Positions 22,235 through 35,349 of a stretch of DNA of 64,000 nt are shown here, piece after piece. Position 1 is the stretch's first letter; the number at the start of each line of letters is the position of its first letter. Under the pieces are notes generated by a model, which was not told the origin of the DNA, searched no databases, and worked only from the letters and a program-made list of their open reading frames with translations. The position numbers and the translations under genes are program-made. Source of the DNA: Helicostylum pulchrum (Eukaryota > Mucoromycota > Mucoromycetes > Mucorales > Mucoraceae); assembly GCA_025677825.1 (NCBI GenBank), contig JAIXMO010000036.1, positions 186,001 through 250,000 on the forward strand, read 5' to 3'.

Positions 22235-23910
22235 CTATACAAAAGTTGTGTTTCTTTTTGGCAATTTACTCATATTACCAACACTAGAAGCATATGATGG
22301 AAGGTTCTTGGGAATACTATTAGGAGTAACATTTAAACCCGCCACCGGGATCTTACTCTGTTGAGCGACATTAGGTATGTTACTTAACCTATGTGATTTT
22401 AACGATGATCTCTTTTCTTTTCGACGTGTAACGCTACTACTACCACTGCTGCTTGTACTTGTACTTGAAAGTATAGACGATGGTGATTTAGGCAAAGTAT
22501 CCGAAGAAGTGGAAGGACTCCAGTTTTTATCATTTGTTTCTGTAATAATCAAAGATAATCTATTTTGTTGAAATGTGGGAATAAAACTACCGGAAGAACC
22601 ACGTCTTTTTGTATTCGTATCGCTAGTCATATTACTAGCAAGTTCTTTAGAAACAATAGCTACCGGAGCATTTTCTATTACAGAAGCCGTATACTGCTGC
22701 TTCCTGGGGATTAAGGAGTGACCAGATTTTCTTTTGACAACTATATCACTTTTCTTTATAGCTGCACCTTCCAAAGCTACCATCTTCTCATCGACATCAT
22801 CACATTGAGCAAGACAAACTTCTGTAACTTTTTCTTCTTCTACTGCCTCTTTGATAGCCTTTTCGCTAACCTCTGGTAAAAATAAATCCTGTTTTAAGGT
22901 TATGTCGATTTCTTGTTGATGCGAGGCTATTTCCAGGGATGCCACTGTTTCAGATCGTGCCTCTAGTTGTTTATCACTTTGCTGAATTTTAGTAGGTAGA
23001 TCGATTTCCTTTTCTTCTTCCTCCTCCTCTTTGATTTCAACCACGCTATTCTCGACCGTATTTTTAGGTGGTGGTAAAGTCGGAGACTCTATTATTTCCT
23101 GCTCATCAAGGGTAGTAAGGTGGGTTTGTTCTAGTAACAGCTGGTCATTCCCTAAACAAGGGGTATTCTCTTCTACAAAAACAGTATCCTCTTCATCAAT
23201 AAAAATATCGGAATTGACAACAATCATATCGTCCTTCTGAATAAAATATAATTCCTCTTTATGTATAATTGTTTCTTGAATAACCTCAGTGAAAACAGGT
23301 AAAGTATTTTCTTGTTTGTCAGGCACAGATTTCATCTCTCCTTCCGAATATGTTAAGGAGTCACCCCCATTTTGACTAAAAAAAAAGAAGGAATTATATC
23401 AATATCTAAATATAAAACAAAAAGGGATTTCACAAAGAAGGTATATAGATTATAATATTACTTTTTATCGTACGAAGAAATAGACAGTTTGTCTACTTTA
23501 ATAATCTCCAAGCTGTCTTGTTCCTCAGCTGCATATGCATCAGGCGGTAATTCAATGTCTTTTTTTGAATGAGAAGAAACCGAAGCTTCAGTGTTCTTAA
23601 TAATGGCATCAAAATCGGTATGAATATCTATGGTCGAAGTTGAACAAGTATCGGTAGTGTTTGTAATACTATTTATACAAGCACCTTCTTGATTACTGGA
23701 AAATTGATGAATATTGAAAGAACTTGAGAAATCGCCCGGAATATTTAACTCTAACCATTTTTCATTTTCTCTTTTAATTTGTTGTTCATTTGTTGTTATT
23801 GAGGGCAACACAGGAAGTTTAACTGGTTCGACAGATTGTGATGGGGATGTAGGTTTAATTTCTTTAAACTTTTCTGTTATTTTCTTTGACTTTTTTTTAA
23901 AAAATATCAT
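22235..23910 (-). CDS. Disordered Ser/Glu-rich protein of unknown function
   Basis: Two exons (23462-23910 and 22235-23375) encode 529 residues from the Met of MIFFKKKSKKITEKFKE. An upstream in-frame Met at 23979 would add 23 mostly hydrophobic residues. I do not recognise a domain. Visible are a basic N-terminus, an acidic middle with EIKEEEEEEKEIDL (about residue 265), and a Ser/Thr-rich C-terminal third containing KRRGSSGSFIP, SSILSSTSTSSSGSSS and RRKEKRSSLKSHR. These last segments look like basophilic kinase sites. The long open frame and clean intron support a real gene. It could be a cytoskeletal or signalling adaptor, but this is a guess. Confidence 0.7.
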
Positions 23911-24169
23911 TTCTTGTACGATTATAAATGTATAGCTACGAAAAAGAAAAAGGAGCCGATAGAATAACATGATGGTCAAAATATATAAGATGTTAAGTGG
24001 AATAACAATAATAATAATAATATCATCACCACCTGCAGGTTTTGTTATTACACTTTTTTTTATATTTTTTTCTTTTTCTTTTTAGGGAGTTAAATGCATG
24101 CAATGTTATGCCATTTTGGTATATACTTCAAATCATCATCGAAAAAAGTAAAATGTATTATTATATGTA

Positions 24170-25758
24170 TTAACTTAATTGGTAAAAATCTGGATAATCT
24201 GGTTCATCTAAAAGTGTGGCATTGTAAACATAACCTAATTTTACAGTGTTATCTTGTGAGGTCAGGCAAACTCGAGATCCTGGGTTAATCGGGTCATCAC
24301 CATCCATACCGAGCCCTTCAAGATGAGAGTCTATCAAGTCTGGTGAACCACCAAAGCTTTCAGCCAAAACTCTTCCACTTACTGATCGTAATAACATAAA
24401 TGATTGACCTCCGCAAGGCACGATAGAGTTGAGGAGATCGGTACTATTTGGATTAATAGGTACCAAAATAGGTACACCATGATCCTTGAAAGCCAAGTTT
24501 ATACTATCGAAGGCTGCCGCTGTTCTAGCCGGTCCAACCGTTAACTGTTGTAAGTATCTGGCAGTTGCTTGACCATAAGTTAAGCCTTTCAAATAAGGCA
24601 CCTGGTTTGCATAAGCATACCCTGCATCCCAAAACATTACGCCACCAAAACTTTTACGTCGACGAATATCATCCAATATCACCGTTAACTTTTCATACCC
24701 AACGTAACCTGTATCCATATGATTATCTTTGCCTAAAACACCAAGGTAAATCTTTGTGCGTCCATTTGTTCTTTCTTGAGACCATCGATCCCATACATCA
24801 AAATTGAAATTCGTAGTCCTTCTACTTTGATGATTAGATGCTGAACAATAGTTATTATAGAATTGAACAAACACCATATCAGGATAAGCATCATATTTAG
24901 GAGCGGGATGAAGAAAGTTGTATGCTGCATTTTTAGGATAATAGTCTAAATCTGGGCATTGAGGTGCAGCTGTGATTAAGAATTGGCGAGGAGGATAATG
25001 TGTTTTATATAACTGACGAAGAGTGTCAATATGTCGATCGTATCCAATACCGTCCACGGCTAGAAAGAAAATAGCAAGATTTAATATTAATATATATATA
25101 TATATATATATATTTAAAACGGATGCTTACATTCTGGATCATAATCAACACCATCAAGTATAACATCGCCAAACGGTCTTGAAACAGTTTTATCAGTACC
25201 ACCTAAAAACTTATTCCACATCCACCAAGCAAAGAGATCTGGGTCCCAAGTCTGTTTATGGTATGGGCCTTCTGCACCACCAACAGACATGAGTACTTTA
25301 ATGCCCTTATTCTGACAAAATTTGATATCACGAGCTGCTTCAACACAGTTTTCGACATTGTTACAATTATCGGAAAGGTTAAGAATAGGTGACTTCTTTG
25401 GTCCGCCTATAAAATCAACTACAAATCCAAGAATAACCATGGAAACGCCTTCTTGGTCACAATAGTAAGATAGTCTCTTTTCACCAAAATCGCCTTGTCC
25501 CCAGTACAAGACCATGTTGTCTATTTTCTACATATATTTGTTTTGTGAATATTAAAGTTCAAGGTAAAAAAAAATAAAAAAATATGCAAGTCTTACAGCT
25601 CCAGTAGAGTCGGCTCTAAACTCCTTTTTGTTTAGTGTCATAGTTTCAAGGTCATTTCCTATTGCATTATTTAATGAATCCAAAGGATTTTCGCGTGCTA
25701 TAATTTTATGTAATAATAGAGTGGATATAAAATAAAGCGACCATTTTATCGATTTCAT
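24170..25758 (-). CDS. Secreted GH18 chitinase
   Basis: Three exons (25597-25758, 25131-25527, 24170-25059) encode 482 residues. A signal peptide is visible (MKSIKWSLYFISTLLLHKIIA). The GH18 barrel shows MVLYWGQGDFGE on strand 1, IKVLMSVGGAEG (the SxGG motif) and DGVDYDPE at 179-186, which carries the catalytic Glu186. MFWDAGYA is the last barrel strand. It resembles class III, plant/yeast-type chitinases (Cts1-like) that act on the cell wall. The C-terminal region of about 130 residues (from TARYLQQL) has two Cys and no Ser/Thr-rich linker or chitin-binding repeat that I recognise. Intron 2 contains an (AT)n run. Confidence 0.92.
25091..25115. repeat. (AT)n microsatellite in chitinase intron 2
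   Basis: About 24 nt of alternating A and T within intron 25060-25130 of the GH18 gene. Confidence 0.85.
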
Positions 25759-26441
25759 ATTTAATATATGTGTATACAATAACAAATAAAGAAAGAAAAG
25801 AGATATATCACATCTAAAAGGAAATATATATATATATGCCAATAACTTTATTTAACAAACCATTGTAAAGGAATGCTTATTAATTCTTTTATCGGGGAAT
25901 GCAACACGGTATAGATTTACAGTTATCTAGAAATGCCGCTAATTTTTTTTTCGCATGATGTAGACATCAAGCCAGTGTTGTCTGATTCGATCCAATCTTT
26001 CTGGTACTACACTACCATTGTAACTGTAGCATACATATATTCCAGTCCAATTTAATATAAAATACATCAAGGGATGATCAAGGGGTTAAGTCCATGTGTA
26101 TTTGTTAAGTTATATATATATATATACATAAAGGTGTATATAGCGAATACATATGCCTCATATGATACTATGTGCATTATTATCTGACAATATAATAGGT
26201 TCGCGATAATTTTATGTAATTCCTATACAAAGAATAATAAGAATAAAAAGGACAGGCTAGAATCATTGCCTATAAATAAAAATATTCAGATCCGATAGAA
26301 TATTCGCATTTTCAAGACAATTACTTCGATTTATAAGCTTCACCCAAATATGTGGTATACTTTACAATTTTAACAAAGAATCAATTCTATATTTGCTGTA
26401 GCACGACAAAAAAGAACGATTTTATTTGTTTATTTACTTAT
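25759..26441. other. Intergenic URC4 3' / chitinase 5'
   Basis: 683 bp, AT-rich, with short TA repeats at 25826-25838 and 26111-26126. It holds the chitinase promoter and the URC4 3' end. No gene-like frame or tRNA recognised. Confidence 0.4.
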
Positions 26442-27880
26442 TTAAAAAATAGTACCATCGCTCTATATTATAAAATTAGCAAAAATAAAATAAAAAAATG
26501 ATGTGTATATATTTACCTTAATAACAATAGGTGGACCACCATCTTTTGGTCTCAACTTGGCTGCAATTTCTCTTCCAGCAGTCCAGGTACCACCTTCCAG
26601 AATTTGAGCCAAATCAAGCTTTTGACCTAGTTTAACTTCCAGTTCCTCCTTGATGATATCCAAATAAATGACAGTTAATGCACGCCATTCAACAATAACA
26701 GGGTCAGAACCTTCAAATTCCGGCAAATCACCACTCTTCAATCTACCACGAGTGTCCTCTGATGGTTTCAAAGTTAAAAGACCATAATCCACCAAAAGAC
26801 CGCCATTTCTGTACTCTGGTAAACCGGTCATTAATTCGACGCCATCAATAACAATACCCAAAGAACTTTCAATAACTTCAATTAAAGAGTAAGTAAGCCA
26901 TTGAGATAACTTGTGAAAAGGAACCAAGTTTTCATAGTTTCCCAAGTCAGTAAGACAAGCACATGGCCAAACATCACCTAGCTGAACGCCATTGATTTCG
27001 ACTCGGGCAGGCCACATTTCTCCAAGGCTCATAACAGCTTCCCAGAGCTTTTCAATACGTACCGTCTTTGCTTGAGTTTGTTCATGTTCAGCTGACTCCA
27101 ACAAGTAGTCTTTTTTGTAAAAAATAAAATAAATACTAATAACGATACTCTAGATGTATAATAATTTAACTTACCAACAAGGTTACCCGGTCTACGGGGC
27201 TCATCATTGATAGAAGGAAAGTAAGTGGATTGGTCATCCAAGACCTTGGCCAAACGTTTCAAAAGATTAGAGCGACCTTCTAACCCTACCATTGGGTTAT
27301 CATCCGTGACTTGAAAACCGTCGGTCATACGTTGAATAGTTACTTGGTCTAGTCCCCGGGCTATTATAATAATTAATTAGACTGCATTTGTTATCAAGTT
27401 TCTCACGTTCTTACCATCAACGCGATCGGGAAGATCACGGGAACTTGAAAAATAACCATTTAAAAACATATCATAGGATGCGATAGCAAGACCTTCAGAT
27501 CTTCCAATAATTTCACCACTACCAGTTTTATACTTCCATTTCTGACCTGCACCTGCATCTACCAACACGGAAACAATAACCAAGTCAATTAAACGACGCG
27601 ATTGCTCTACAGCATCAACTCCTTTTTCTTCCCAACTTGCCTTTAACTCGTTTATTTGAGTAGGATTGAAATGACGAAGTCTAGAATGAGGTAGAATTTT
27701 ATCCAATTGAGGATACCTACGCGTTGTAGTAGATGCTACATGATCAACGATAGCAGGTAAAGCACTTTCATCAACATCAAAACAAGTTAATTCTCCACGC
27801 TTAGATTTTTCATAAACTTGATTACATCTTTCTCTGATAGAAGCGAGTGTACGTAAATGATCTTGAGGGAAAACTGTCAT
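26442..27880 (-). CDS. URC4: URC4/DUF1688 protein, uracil catabolism
   Basis: Four exons (27415-27880, 27175-27360, 26517-27109, 26442-26462) encode 421 residues. The last exon has only 21 nt and supplies the conserved SDGTIF end that follows PPIVIK. The family (PF07958) was defined by URC4 of yeasts that degrade uracil by the URC pathway; its exact reaction is not settled. Family motifs include RRYPQLDKILPHSRLRHF, WKYKTGSGEIIGRSEGLAIA, MVGLEGRSNLLKRL, and LEGGTWTAGREIAAKLRP near the end. The length agrees with fungal and bacterial homologues. URC1 (GTP cyclohydrolase II-like), often the companion gene, is not in this window. Confidence 0.9.
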
Positions 27881-28073
27881 TTTTATATAATAATATAGAC
27901 AAAAAAAAAGAAGAAGATGTAAATAAGAAAAAGAAAAAAGAAGCCCTTTTTATCGTAAATGCATGGTCTGCTGATAAGGAATATTTTGCATGATAATAAT
28001 GTACAACATAAATATTTTATTATTTTTCTCTAAATTTCAAAACTAAAATATTCCTTTTTCTTTATTTTATTTT

Positions 28074-31000
28074 TTACAAGGAAGTCATAACCCAACGAGT
28101 TCCTTCTCTACGTTGTTCAACTTGAACAGGAGGAAGTGGCCAACTCTTGGGTCCGAAACTTGGTACAACATAGACGAGTTTTCTATCCTTTTTCTCACCA
28201 ATATATCTATAAACGAAAGTTAATATGACGCACTTTTAAAAATAAATAATAATAAACAACAAACTTACTTTGGAAGAGGGAAATCAAGAGGTCTACCATA
28301 AGAACAAAGATCTTTACCAATTTTTGCAATCCATTTTGCCTCAACAGCTGTATTACATTTAAGCCAGTTCTTACCACCTTTATATAATTCACTATATACT
28401 AACATAGCAGGAGGTTCTTGACTATAAAGAATAGATCCCGGGTGAATAAATGCTTCTTCCTCTGTCCATAGTAATCTATACACAACGTTTTTGGCATTTT
28501 TATATCTTACACCCTTTCCTCCACCTGTATCAAGAACATCTTGTCTAATAGCTACTGAATCAATAAAACCTGCTGTAATCACTTGTCTCAACACCTTTAA
28601 TTGTACAGCATTGGGTGGTGGCATTTTAGGATCCAAACAAATATCAATTTCGGGAAAGTTTGATGAAACCAAATTGGTCAATTGACGTCTTAATTTACGA
28701 ATTTCCTCCATAGCTTTAGGTCTTAAAAAGTTGTCTTCACAGAATTTGGTTGTAGCTCCAGCGTATTCATAAGCACCGACAACATTTAATAATTTCAAAA
28801 TATCACTGCTAGGATCTAAACCTACATGTTTCTATTATTAAAATAAACCGTTAGTCTATGATTGTTTAACTAAACTAAAACCTTAAATGTATATTTACCA
28901 TTTGAGAAGAATAGTACTTCTTACGAACAAGCTTTCTTCTTTCTTTTTCGGCAACGGATTCACTAGTAATGTTTCCAAGTTCTCTACTTTCTAATTCATC
29001 ATCTGTATCGGGTTGATCTTCATCCAAGTGATAATCTTGAATAAATGGATCTCCAACAGAAAGTGCTGAAACAATTGCAATAACGTAAGGTAAACATCCA
29101 TGTTGTTGTCCAATAATAAGCCTAAAGGAAATATGTTAGATATAACTCAATTTTGTTAATTTGTAAATAAACATACATTTTTGCGAAACGAGGTGTAATA
29201 GGGAATAAAGACATGGTTCTACCGAATTCTGTAATATGCCTATTTGTTGTACTGATAGCGCCAAGATAACCCAAAAGCTATTATACTCATGTTAGTCTTT
29301 GATAAACCAAAATAAATATATATATATTTATATATATGTATACCTTTTCAGCCTTCATTAAATTCTCTCTAGGAGGAGGAGTAGGGAAGGGGAAATTAAC
29401 CACATTATCAATATTCATTGCCTTCATACTAAGAACAACACCTTCAATAGGCATTCTGTGAATTTCAGGAGTTGAGAACTTTTCAAACTCATTATCAAAT
29501 ACGGCTGAAGAAAAGAGACGATAACAGTGACCAGGACCAGTTCTACCAGCACGACCAGCACGCTGACCAGCCGAAGCTTGAGAAGTCCAATCAATCTCGA
29601 ATGTTTGAACACCAGTTTCTACATCATATTTACGTTCTTTGGATTTACCACAATCGACAACATAACGAACACCAGGAATTGTGACAGATGTTTCAGCGAC
29701 GTTAGTAGCAATAACACAAAGACGAGTACCCTCTGGCGGAGGTTCAAATACTCTCAATTGTGCTTCAGTAGGAAGCATAGAGTACAAAGGAAGTACATGT
29801 AAAGGTGCATCTTTAACATCGGCAAGCTCATCATCATCAAATCCTTCACCGATATCATCGTCATCATCTGAAGATAAATCAAAGTCTTCTTCTACTTGGT
29901 TCTCACCTAATTCTAAAGCCTCATCCTCAATATCTGCTTTTCCTGCAGGTGTAGAATCAGTCTTCGATTCTAAAGCATTAGCTTTTTCCTCCTTTACAAT
30001 CTCTTTCTTTGTTGCCTTGGGAGGAAGAGCAGGGTATCTTTTACGAAGTTCTTTACATAATTGGTTAATTTCATTTTGACCAGTCAAGAAGACGAGAATA
30101 CCGCCATTAGGTAAACGTTCATGAATCTTTGTAATCTTTTTGTAAGCTTCTCCAACATGATCCAAAGGTGTCTTCTTGTTAAAGTGAATAGCGACAGGAA
30201 ACTGTCTTGCATTGACATTAATGACAGGAGGAACAATCGGGAAAAGTGTCTTATTCTCTGTGAAATCAGCAACACGTAAAGTAGCAGACATAATGATCAC
30301 ACGCAAAGGTTTAATCTTTTGTCTATCTTCTCTACTTAATTCTGCTCTCAACTTTAAAACTCTACTAACAACACCGATAAGGATATCTGTATTTAAATTA
30401 CGTTCATGAGCTTCATCAATAATAATAGTTGAATATTTAGTCAATAATAAATCTTGAGACATTTCACGTAAAAGAACACCATCTGTCATAAACTTGATAC
30501 GAGTCTTGTTTGAAACTGTAGCATCGTAACGAATTTGATGAGAAACTTCCTTATCACTCAAGTTTAATTCATCTGCAACACGCTTTGCCATACTGACGGT
30601 GGCAACACGACGAGGTTGAGTAACACCGATCATACCTGGGTTATCTACATTTACAAGATAGTCAATATTCGCTATAATCAAGATAGATAATATATATACA
30701 TATCATTTTTTTTACTTACCACTATCGGGATGAGACCAACCGGCTTCATACAAAAATTGAGGGACTTGGGTAGTTTTACCCGAACCTGTCTCACCACAAA
30801 TAATAACAACTGTATTATTACGAATTGCTTCCATAATAACTTGTTCCTCAGCAACAACAGGTAACTTTAAACGAGCTTCTTGAATCTCGGGTTTTCTGTT
30901 GACATTGACATAGAAAGGCTAATAACGATATATTAGTAACTATTTAAGCTTACTTTCCCCTTTTTTTTTTTTACCTTTGCGATATCTCCAGCTAAATCAC

Positions 31001-32172
31001 CTTCTCTGTTACTCTTCAAAAGTTGAGCTTTAATATCGTCAAATTCCTCTTCCTCTCTTCTAACAACTTCGACTGTAATGTCCTTTGCAGCCTCAGTAGC
31101 GGCTTCAATTTGCGTAGGACCTGAATCCTCTATTTCATCCAAAGGTTCAGCAATTGTTCTAGGTCCCTCGTCTTCGTCTTCGTCTTCATCCTCATCATTC
31201 CCAGAATCAGAACTATCAAACGAAGAATCAGAATCCATACCCTTTCTTTGCTTATAACGTTTTTTTGCAATCTTGGGGATAGTAGATTGCTTCTTCTTTC
31301 TCTTTCTCATAGTGAGAGGTAATCCACCATTGACAGATTGCTTTAAAGCACTACCTACAACAGCTTCTTCAGTTGCAGTATTATCAGTATATACCATTTC
31401 GGGCATAGGAGGTAATTCCTCAATATCCCTTTCAATCACAAGAGGTACAGATTCATCAGACATAGCGATGCCTGCCTTTTGTTCCAACATGGCTTGACGA
31501 AGTTGTTCACGTAAAGTCTGACCAGATCTACCAATTAACTTGGAAGACTTTAAAAGTTCAGAAGACCAAGAAGCAGTTCTACGGAGGAAGTAAGTACATG
31601 GTTTATAGAATATGATATATTTCACTTACGAAAGCTTTTCTAAAAGACCTGCACGAGCATCTTTTTTCAATTTTTGTTCCTAGTTTTGTTTTTCGTGTAA
31701 GTAAAAAAAATAAATAGTAAACTCTACAAAATAAAAATATCTTACAATATACTTTTCCATCTTTCTTCTCTTCTTTTTAGACATGTATTTCGTTGGCTAA
31801 TACAATAAACTGGTTAGTAAAACTTTTTTGTTGTTGTTTCAACTTTATTTCGTATGCGTACCTCTTTGAATGAGGGTGTTGTTTTTTTCTCGGTTTCAGC
31901 TTCTTCATTCTTCTTTTCTCCAGGAATAATCATAACTTCATTAGAGTCAGTTCTGTATAGGTATATTTTAGCATTAGAATAAAAAACAGCAACAACAAGA
32001 TCTACTTTTGATAAACTTACACTTCTTTCGATTTGGCAGAAGTAGTCGAAACTTCGGACTCAAAAGCGTCTTTACCAAGACCTCCGTCTCTGGCCTTTAA
32101 ATGAGGTCTTTGATTAGGTCTACGTGAAGAGGCACGAGCCTTTTCATTAAATCTAGGTCTTGATTTACCCAT
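28074..32172 (-). CDS. ECM16: DEAH-box RNA helicase DHR1/DHX37
   Basis: Eleven exons (32021-32172, 31862-31952, 31746-31796, 31630-31679, 30975-31578, 30720-30918, 29344-30644, 29177-29277, 28899-29121, 28269-28831, 28074-28206) encode 1155 residues. This helicase releases U3 snoRNA from pre-18S rRNA in the nucleolar SSU processome. Motif I is GETGSGKTT (about 358-366), motif II DEAH (459-462), motif III SAT (502-504). Motif VI includes [26 protein letters not shown] residues in exon 7. An acidic insert ([13 protein letters not shown]) lies between the RecA domains. The N-terminus is basic with acidic patches. Residues [16 protein letters not shown] match Dhr1 better than spliceosomal DEAH proteins. 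It is divergent from ESF2. Confidence 0.93.
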
Positions 32173-32537
32173 TTAATGTTACGGTCGAGATCTAAAAAAG
32201 ATTGCTTTTTCCCAAAAAAAAAAAAAAAAGTATATGTAGTAAATGCAATATAAAACTCCGAATTGTTTGCTGAAGGATTTGATGTCACATACTGACAGGT
32301 CTTGAACACTCTTCTTTTTAAAGCTATGTAAATAATACTTGGCATATATATTTCAAACCTGGATAATTTTGTTGCTGTCAATTGGTACTTTTGATATGTA
32401 CATGGATCAAGTTAGCATGAATAGCATAAATGATTGATTCTTGCTCGTGACTGGTTTCTCTTTCGGTCAACGCCACAAAACTTTACTTTTAAAAGAAAAA
32501 AAAGCTCTTTTTTTTTTTTGAAAAAGTAGATTCAGCA
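32173..32537. promoter_or_regulatory. Bidirectional promoter DHR1 / ESF2
   Basis: 365 bp between the start codons of two SSU-processome genes. It has an A-run (32214-32229), a T-run directly before the ESF2 ATG (32508-32520) and no ORF. Co-expression of the two genes from this spacer is an inference. Confidence 0.55.
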
Positions 32538-33707
32538 ATGTCAAATAAAAAGCAAGATCTTTTCGGTTTAAATAACGATAGCGAAGAGGAAGATATCTCT
32601 TTGGATGAGGAAGAACAAGAGGATAGTCGATTCTCAAAGACTCGTCTTCAAAAACAATCACTTTCTGACAGCGATGCCAGTGACGATAGCGATGATAACG
32701 AGAATAGCGATGATAACGAAGATAACGATGCCAATGAAGATAGTGAAAACGAAGAAGAGAAACCAACCATCTCTAAAGACGATCAAGAATCAGAGACAAA
32801 AGCTGAGGATGGTTTAGAAGGTGAAGGTTACGATGCACCTCAAGATTTATCTTCATTTGGTGTCGACAAAAAGAGAGTTAGAACAAAAAAGGTAAAGAGT
32901 TTAACTCCAGAAGAACTTGAAAAGTTTGAAAAGGCTAGAAAGAAGACCGGTGTTTGTTATTTATCTAGCATTCCACTCTTTATGAAACCTTCTCGAGTTA
33001 GAAATCTTTTAGAAAAGCATGCTGAAATTGGTCGTATCTATTTGGTGCCCGAAGGTATGTTTTTTTTTAAAAAAAAAGAAAAAAGAAAGGATGTATTACT
33101 GACGATATTATATTTTAGACGCCAAGGTTACAGCACGTCGTAAGAAGTATACAAAAAATAGAAGAACTAATTTTGTTGAAGGATGGGTTGAATTTAAGGA
33201 TAAAAAGATTGCTAAAGCATTAGCTGAGCACTTGAATATGAAGAATATTGGTGGAAAGCGTCAAAGTAAATACTATCATGATATGTGGAATATCAAGTAT
33301 TTACCAAAGTTCAAATGGCATCATTTGACAGAACATATGGGTAAGATGATAATAGTGATATATAAGATATTAACGATATACTAAAATAATACATATGTAT
33401 ATATATAGCTCATGAGAACCAAGCTCGTCAACAACGTCTTAGAAATGAAATTGAACAATCTAAACGTGAAAACAAGACATATATCCAAAATGTTGAACGT
33501 GCAAAGATGTTGAAGAATATGGAACAAAAGAAACGTAAGCGTGAAGGAGAACCAGCGGAACCAGCTAAGCAAAGAATTTCAAGAACATTTGAACAAAGAG
33601 GAAAGGTGGACCGTGAAGTTGATCCTAGCAAGTCTGGTAAACAAGCATTAGAAAAGTTAGATAACAATTTGAAGGGTGTTTTAGGTAGCATTTTCTCAAA
33701 GAAATAA
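32538..33707 (+). CDS. ESF2: Pre-rRNA processing factor ESF2/ABT1
   Basis: Three exons (32538-33054, 33119-33340, 33409-33707) encode 345 residues. Esf2/ABT1 is a nucleolar RRM protein needed for early 18S rRNA cleavages; yeast Esf2 stimulates the helicase Dbp8. The first 110 residues are acidic (repeats of SDDNE). The RRM-like core starts with TGVCYLSSIPLFMKPSRVRNLL and continues EIGRIYLVPE, then NFVEGWVEFKDKKIAKALAE and YYHDMWNIKYLPKFKWHHLTE. A basic helical tail (QARQQRLRNEIEQSKREN) follows, ending GVLGSIFSKK. The order and wording fit ESF2 closely. Confidence 0.93.
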
Positions 33708-33821
33708 AATCAAGCCAATCATTTCCCTTTTTAAACCTCCTTTAAACTCCCTTCCACAATGCACGTATTTTTTTTTATTCTTTTTTTGTTTACATTCTTT
33801 TCCTTATAACAACAACAAAAA

Positions 33822-35112
33822 ATGTTACGTGTTTCGAAGTTAACAGTTTTTAAAAGACAATTTGGTAATGCAGCACGAGTAATACCTTTACAGCCAAAAG
33901 CCATTGGAGGAGTTTATAATAAACCAAGTTACATTAAACCCATTGTATTCGGTTTTACAACATCAACTAGTATATTTTTTGCAGCAGCTTTTATTCACGA
34001 AAAAGAAAAAGAGAGTATATGGCAAAGACTAAAGAAACGTAAAGACGGACCAAAGTGGTCAACTATCCGTGACGTTATCACAGACGATCGATTATTTTTG
34101 GCCGATTTTTGGGAGGAAAAGAAAAAAATGTGGCTCGAGAAAAAGCAGATATTACTAGATGAATGGAAAGCCAATTTAGAACAGTACAGTTCTCTTCCTG
34201 TGGAAGTAAAGAGATTATTTTTATCTGGTGCACAAATTTATTTATCCATGTCTGAAGCAGAAAAGACAATGTCAGTTTTAATTGGTTTGAACATATTAGT
34301 ATTTGGTGCTTGGAAATTACCTGCTTTAAAACCTTTCATGAGTCGTTATTTTACTCATAATCCAAGTTCAGGTCGTTCCATTACTTTACTCACAAGCTGT
34401 TTCTCTCATAGAGATTTAATTCGTTTATCTATAAACATGGTTGGCTTATGGTCCTTTGGTCCAATGCTACATAATTTGTTAGGTAGAGAGCAATTCGTTG
34501 CTTCCTATTTATCTTTTGGTATTGGTTCAAATGTAATAAGTCATATCATTAGTTTATCTCTTCGTAATTCAAGGCCTTTGGTATCGAGTTGTGGTGCTAG
34601 TGGTGCTATGTATGGTTTATTATCTGGAACTATGGTCTCCTATCCTGATTGGAATGTATTTATACCATATTTACCTTCAATGCCCATTAAAATAAGGTAA
34701 CAAAAAAAAAATTCCTACCTTTATACGCATGTATTAACTTTCATCATCCACTTTTAAGTTATGCTGTTCCTACTCTTATGAGTTTAGATGTTGCAGGTAT
34801 TTTAATGCGCTGGCGCATGTTTGATCACTTTGTAAGTAAAATAATTTTAACAACAAACAACAAACATTTTAACTATTATTATTATCATCATTATCGTCCT
34901 AGGCTCACTTGGGCGGTGCTTCGTTAGGAATCGCGTATATGAAAGTTGGTCCAACCTATATATGGCCAACTATGTTAAAAACTGTACGTAATTTAAAAAA
35001 GAAGGGTAAAGGCGATGGTGGTGATGATAACTCTGGCGTTTTAATGGAGATACCTGGAAGAATTAAATCAAGATTTTTTGGTAAAAAAGTAGCTGTTCCT
35101 GAAGAACACTAG
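33822..35112 (+). CDS. PCP1: Mitochondrial rhomboid protease (PCP1/PARL type)
   Basis: Three exons (33822-34696, 34759-34831, 34903-35112) encode 385 residues. Such proteases of the inner mitochondrial membrane process Mgm1/OPA1 or PINK1-type substrates. The N-terminus is basic and amphipathic (MLRVSKLTVFKRQFGNAARV), fitting a presequence, and a first membrane segment sits at about 45-65. The rhomboid core shows INMVGLWSFGPMLHNLLG, the nucleophile Ser260 in CGASGAMYG, and His318 in FDHFAHLGGA. The polar segment 70-150 between the first helix and the core resembles the matrix/IMS spacer of PARL proteins. The tail is basic. The name PCP1 is by analogy. Confidence 0.92.
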
Positions 35113-35349
35113 GATTCAGTTTATTATCATTATCGTCATTATTTTCATTAAAAAGTTATATTTTGGTTAATTTGATAATAATAATAAAAGAAGAATGTAT
35201 ATTATAATTTATTTTATTTAACTTAGGAAATATATTCTATATTACACTACTGGTATTATTTGTATTCATTTGTTGCTTTTCGTTCAAGTATTTTGAGTAC
35301 GCTAACAGAATTATGAACGTTAGATATATTTAAATTTTTTTTTTAGTAT

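Noticed and set aside
29424..30409. Several open frames opposite and within the DHR1 helicase exon 7
   Set aside because: They are shadows of the long helicase exon; only the minus-strand frame has helicase motifs.
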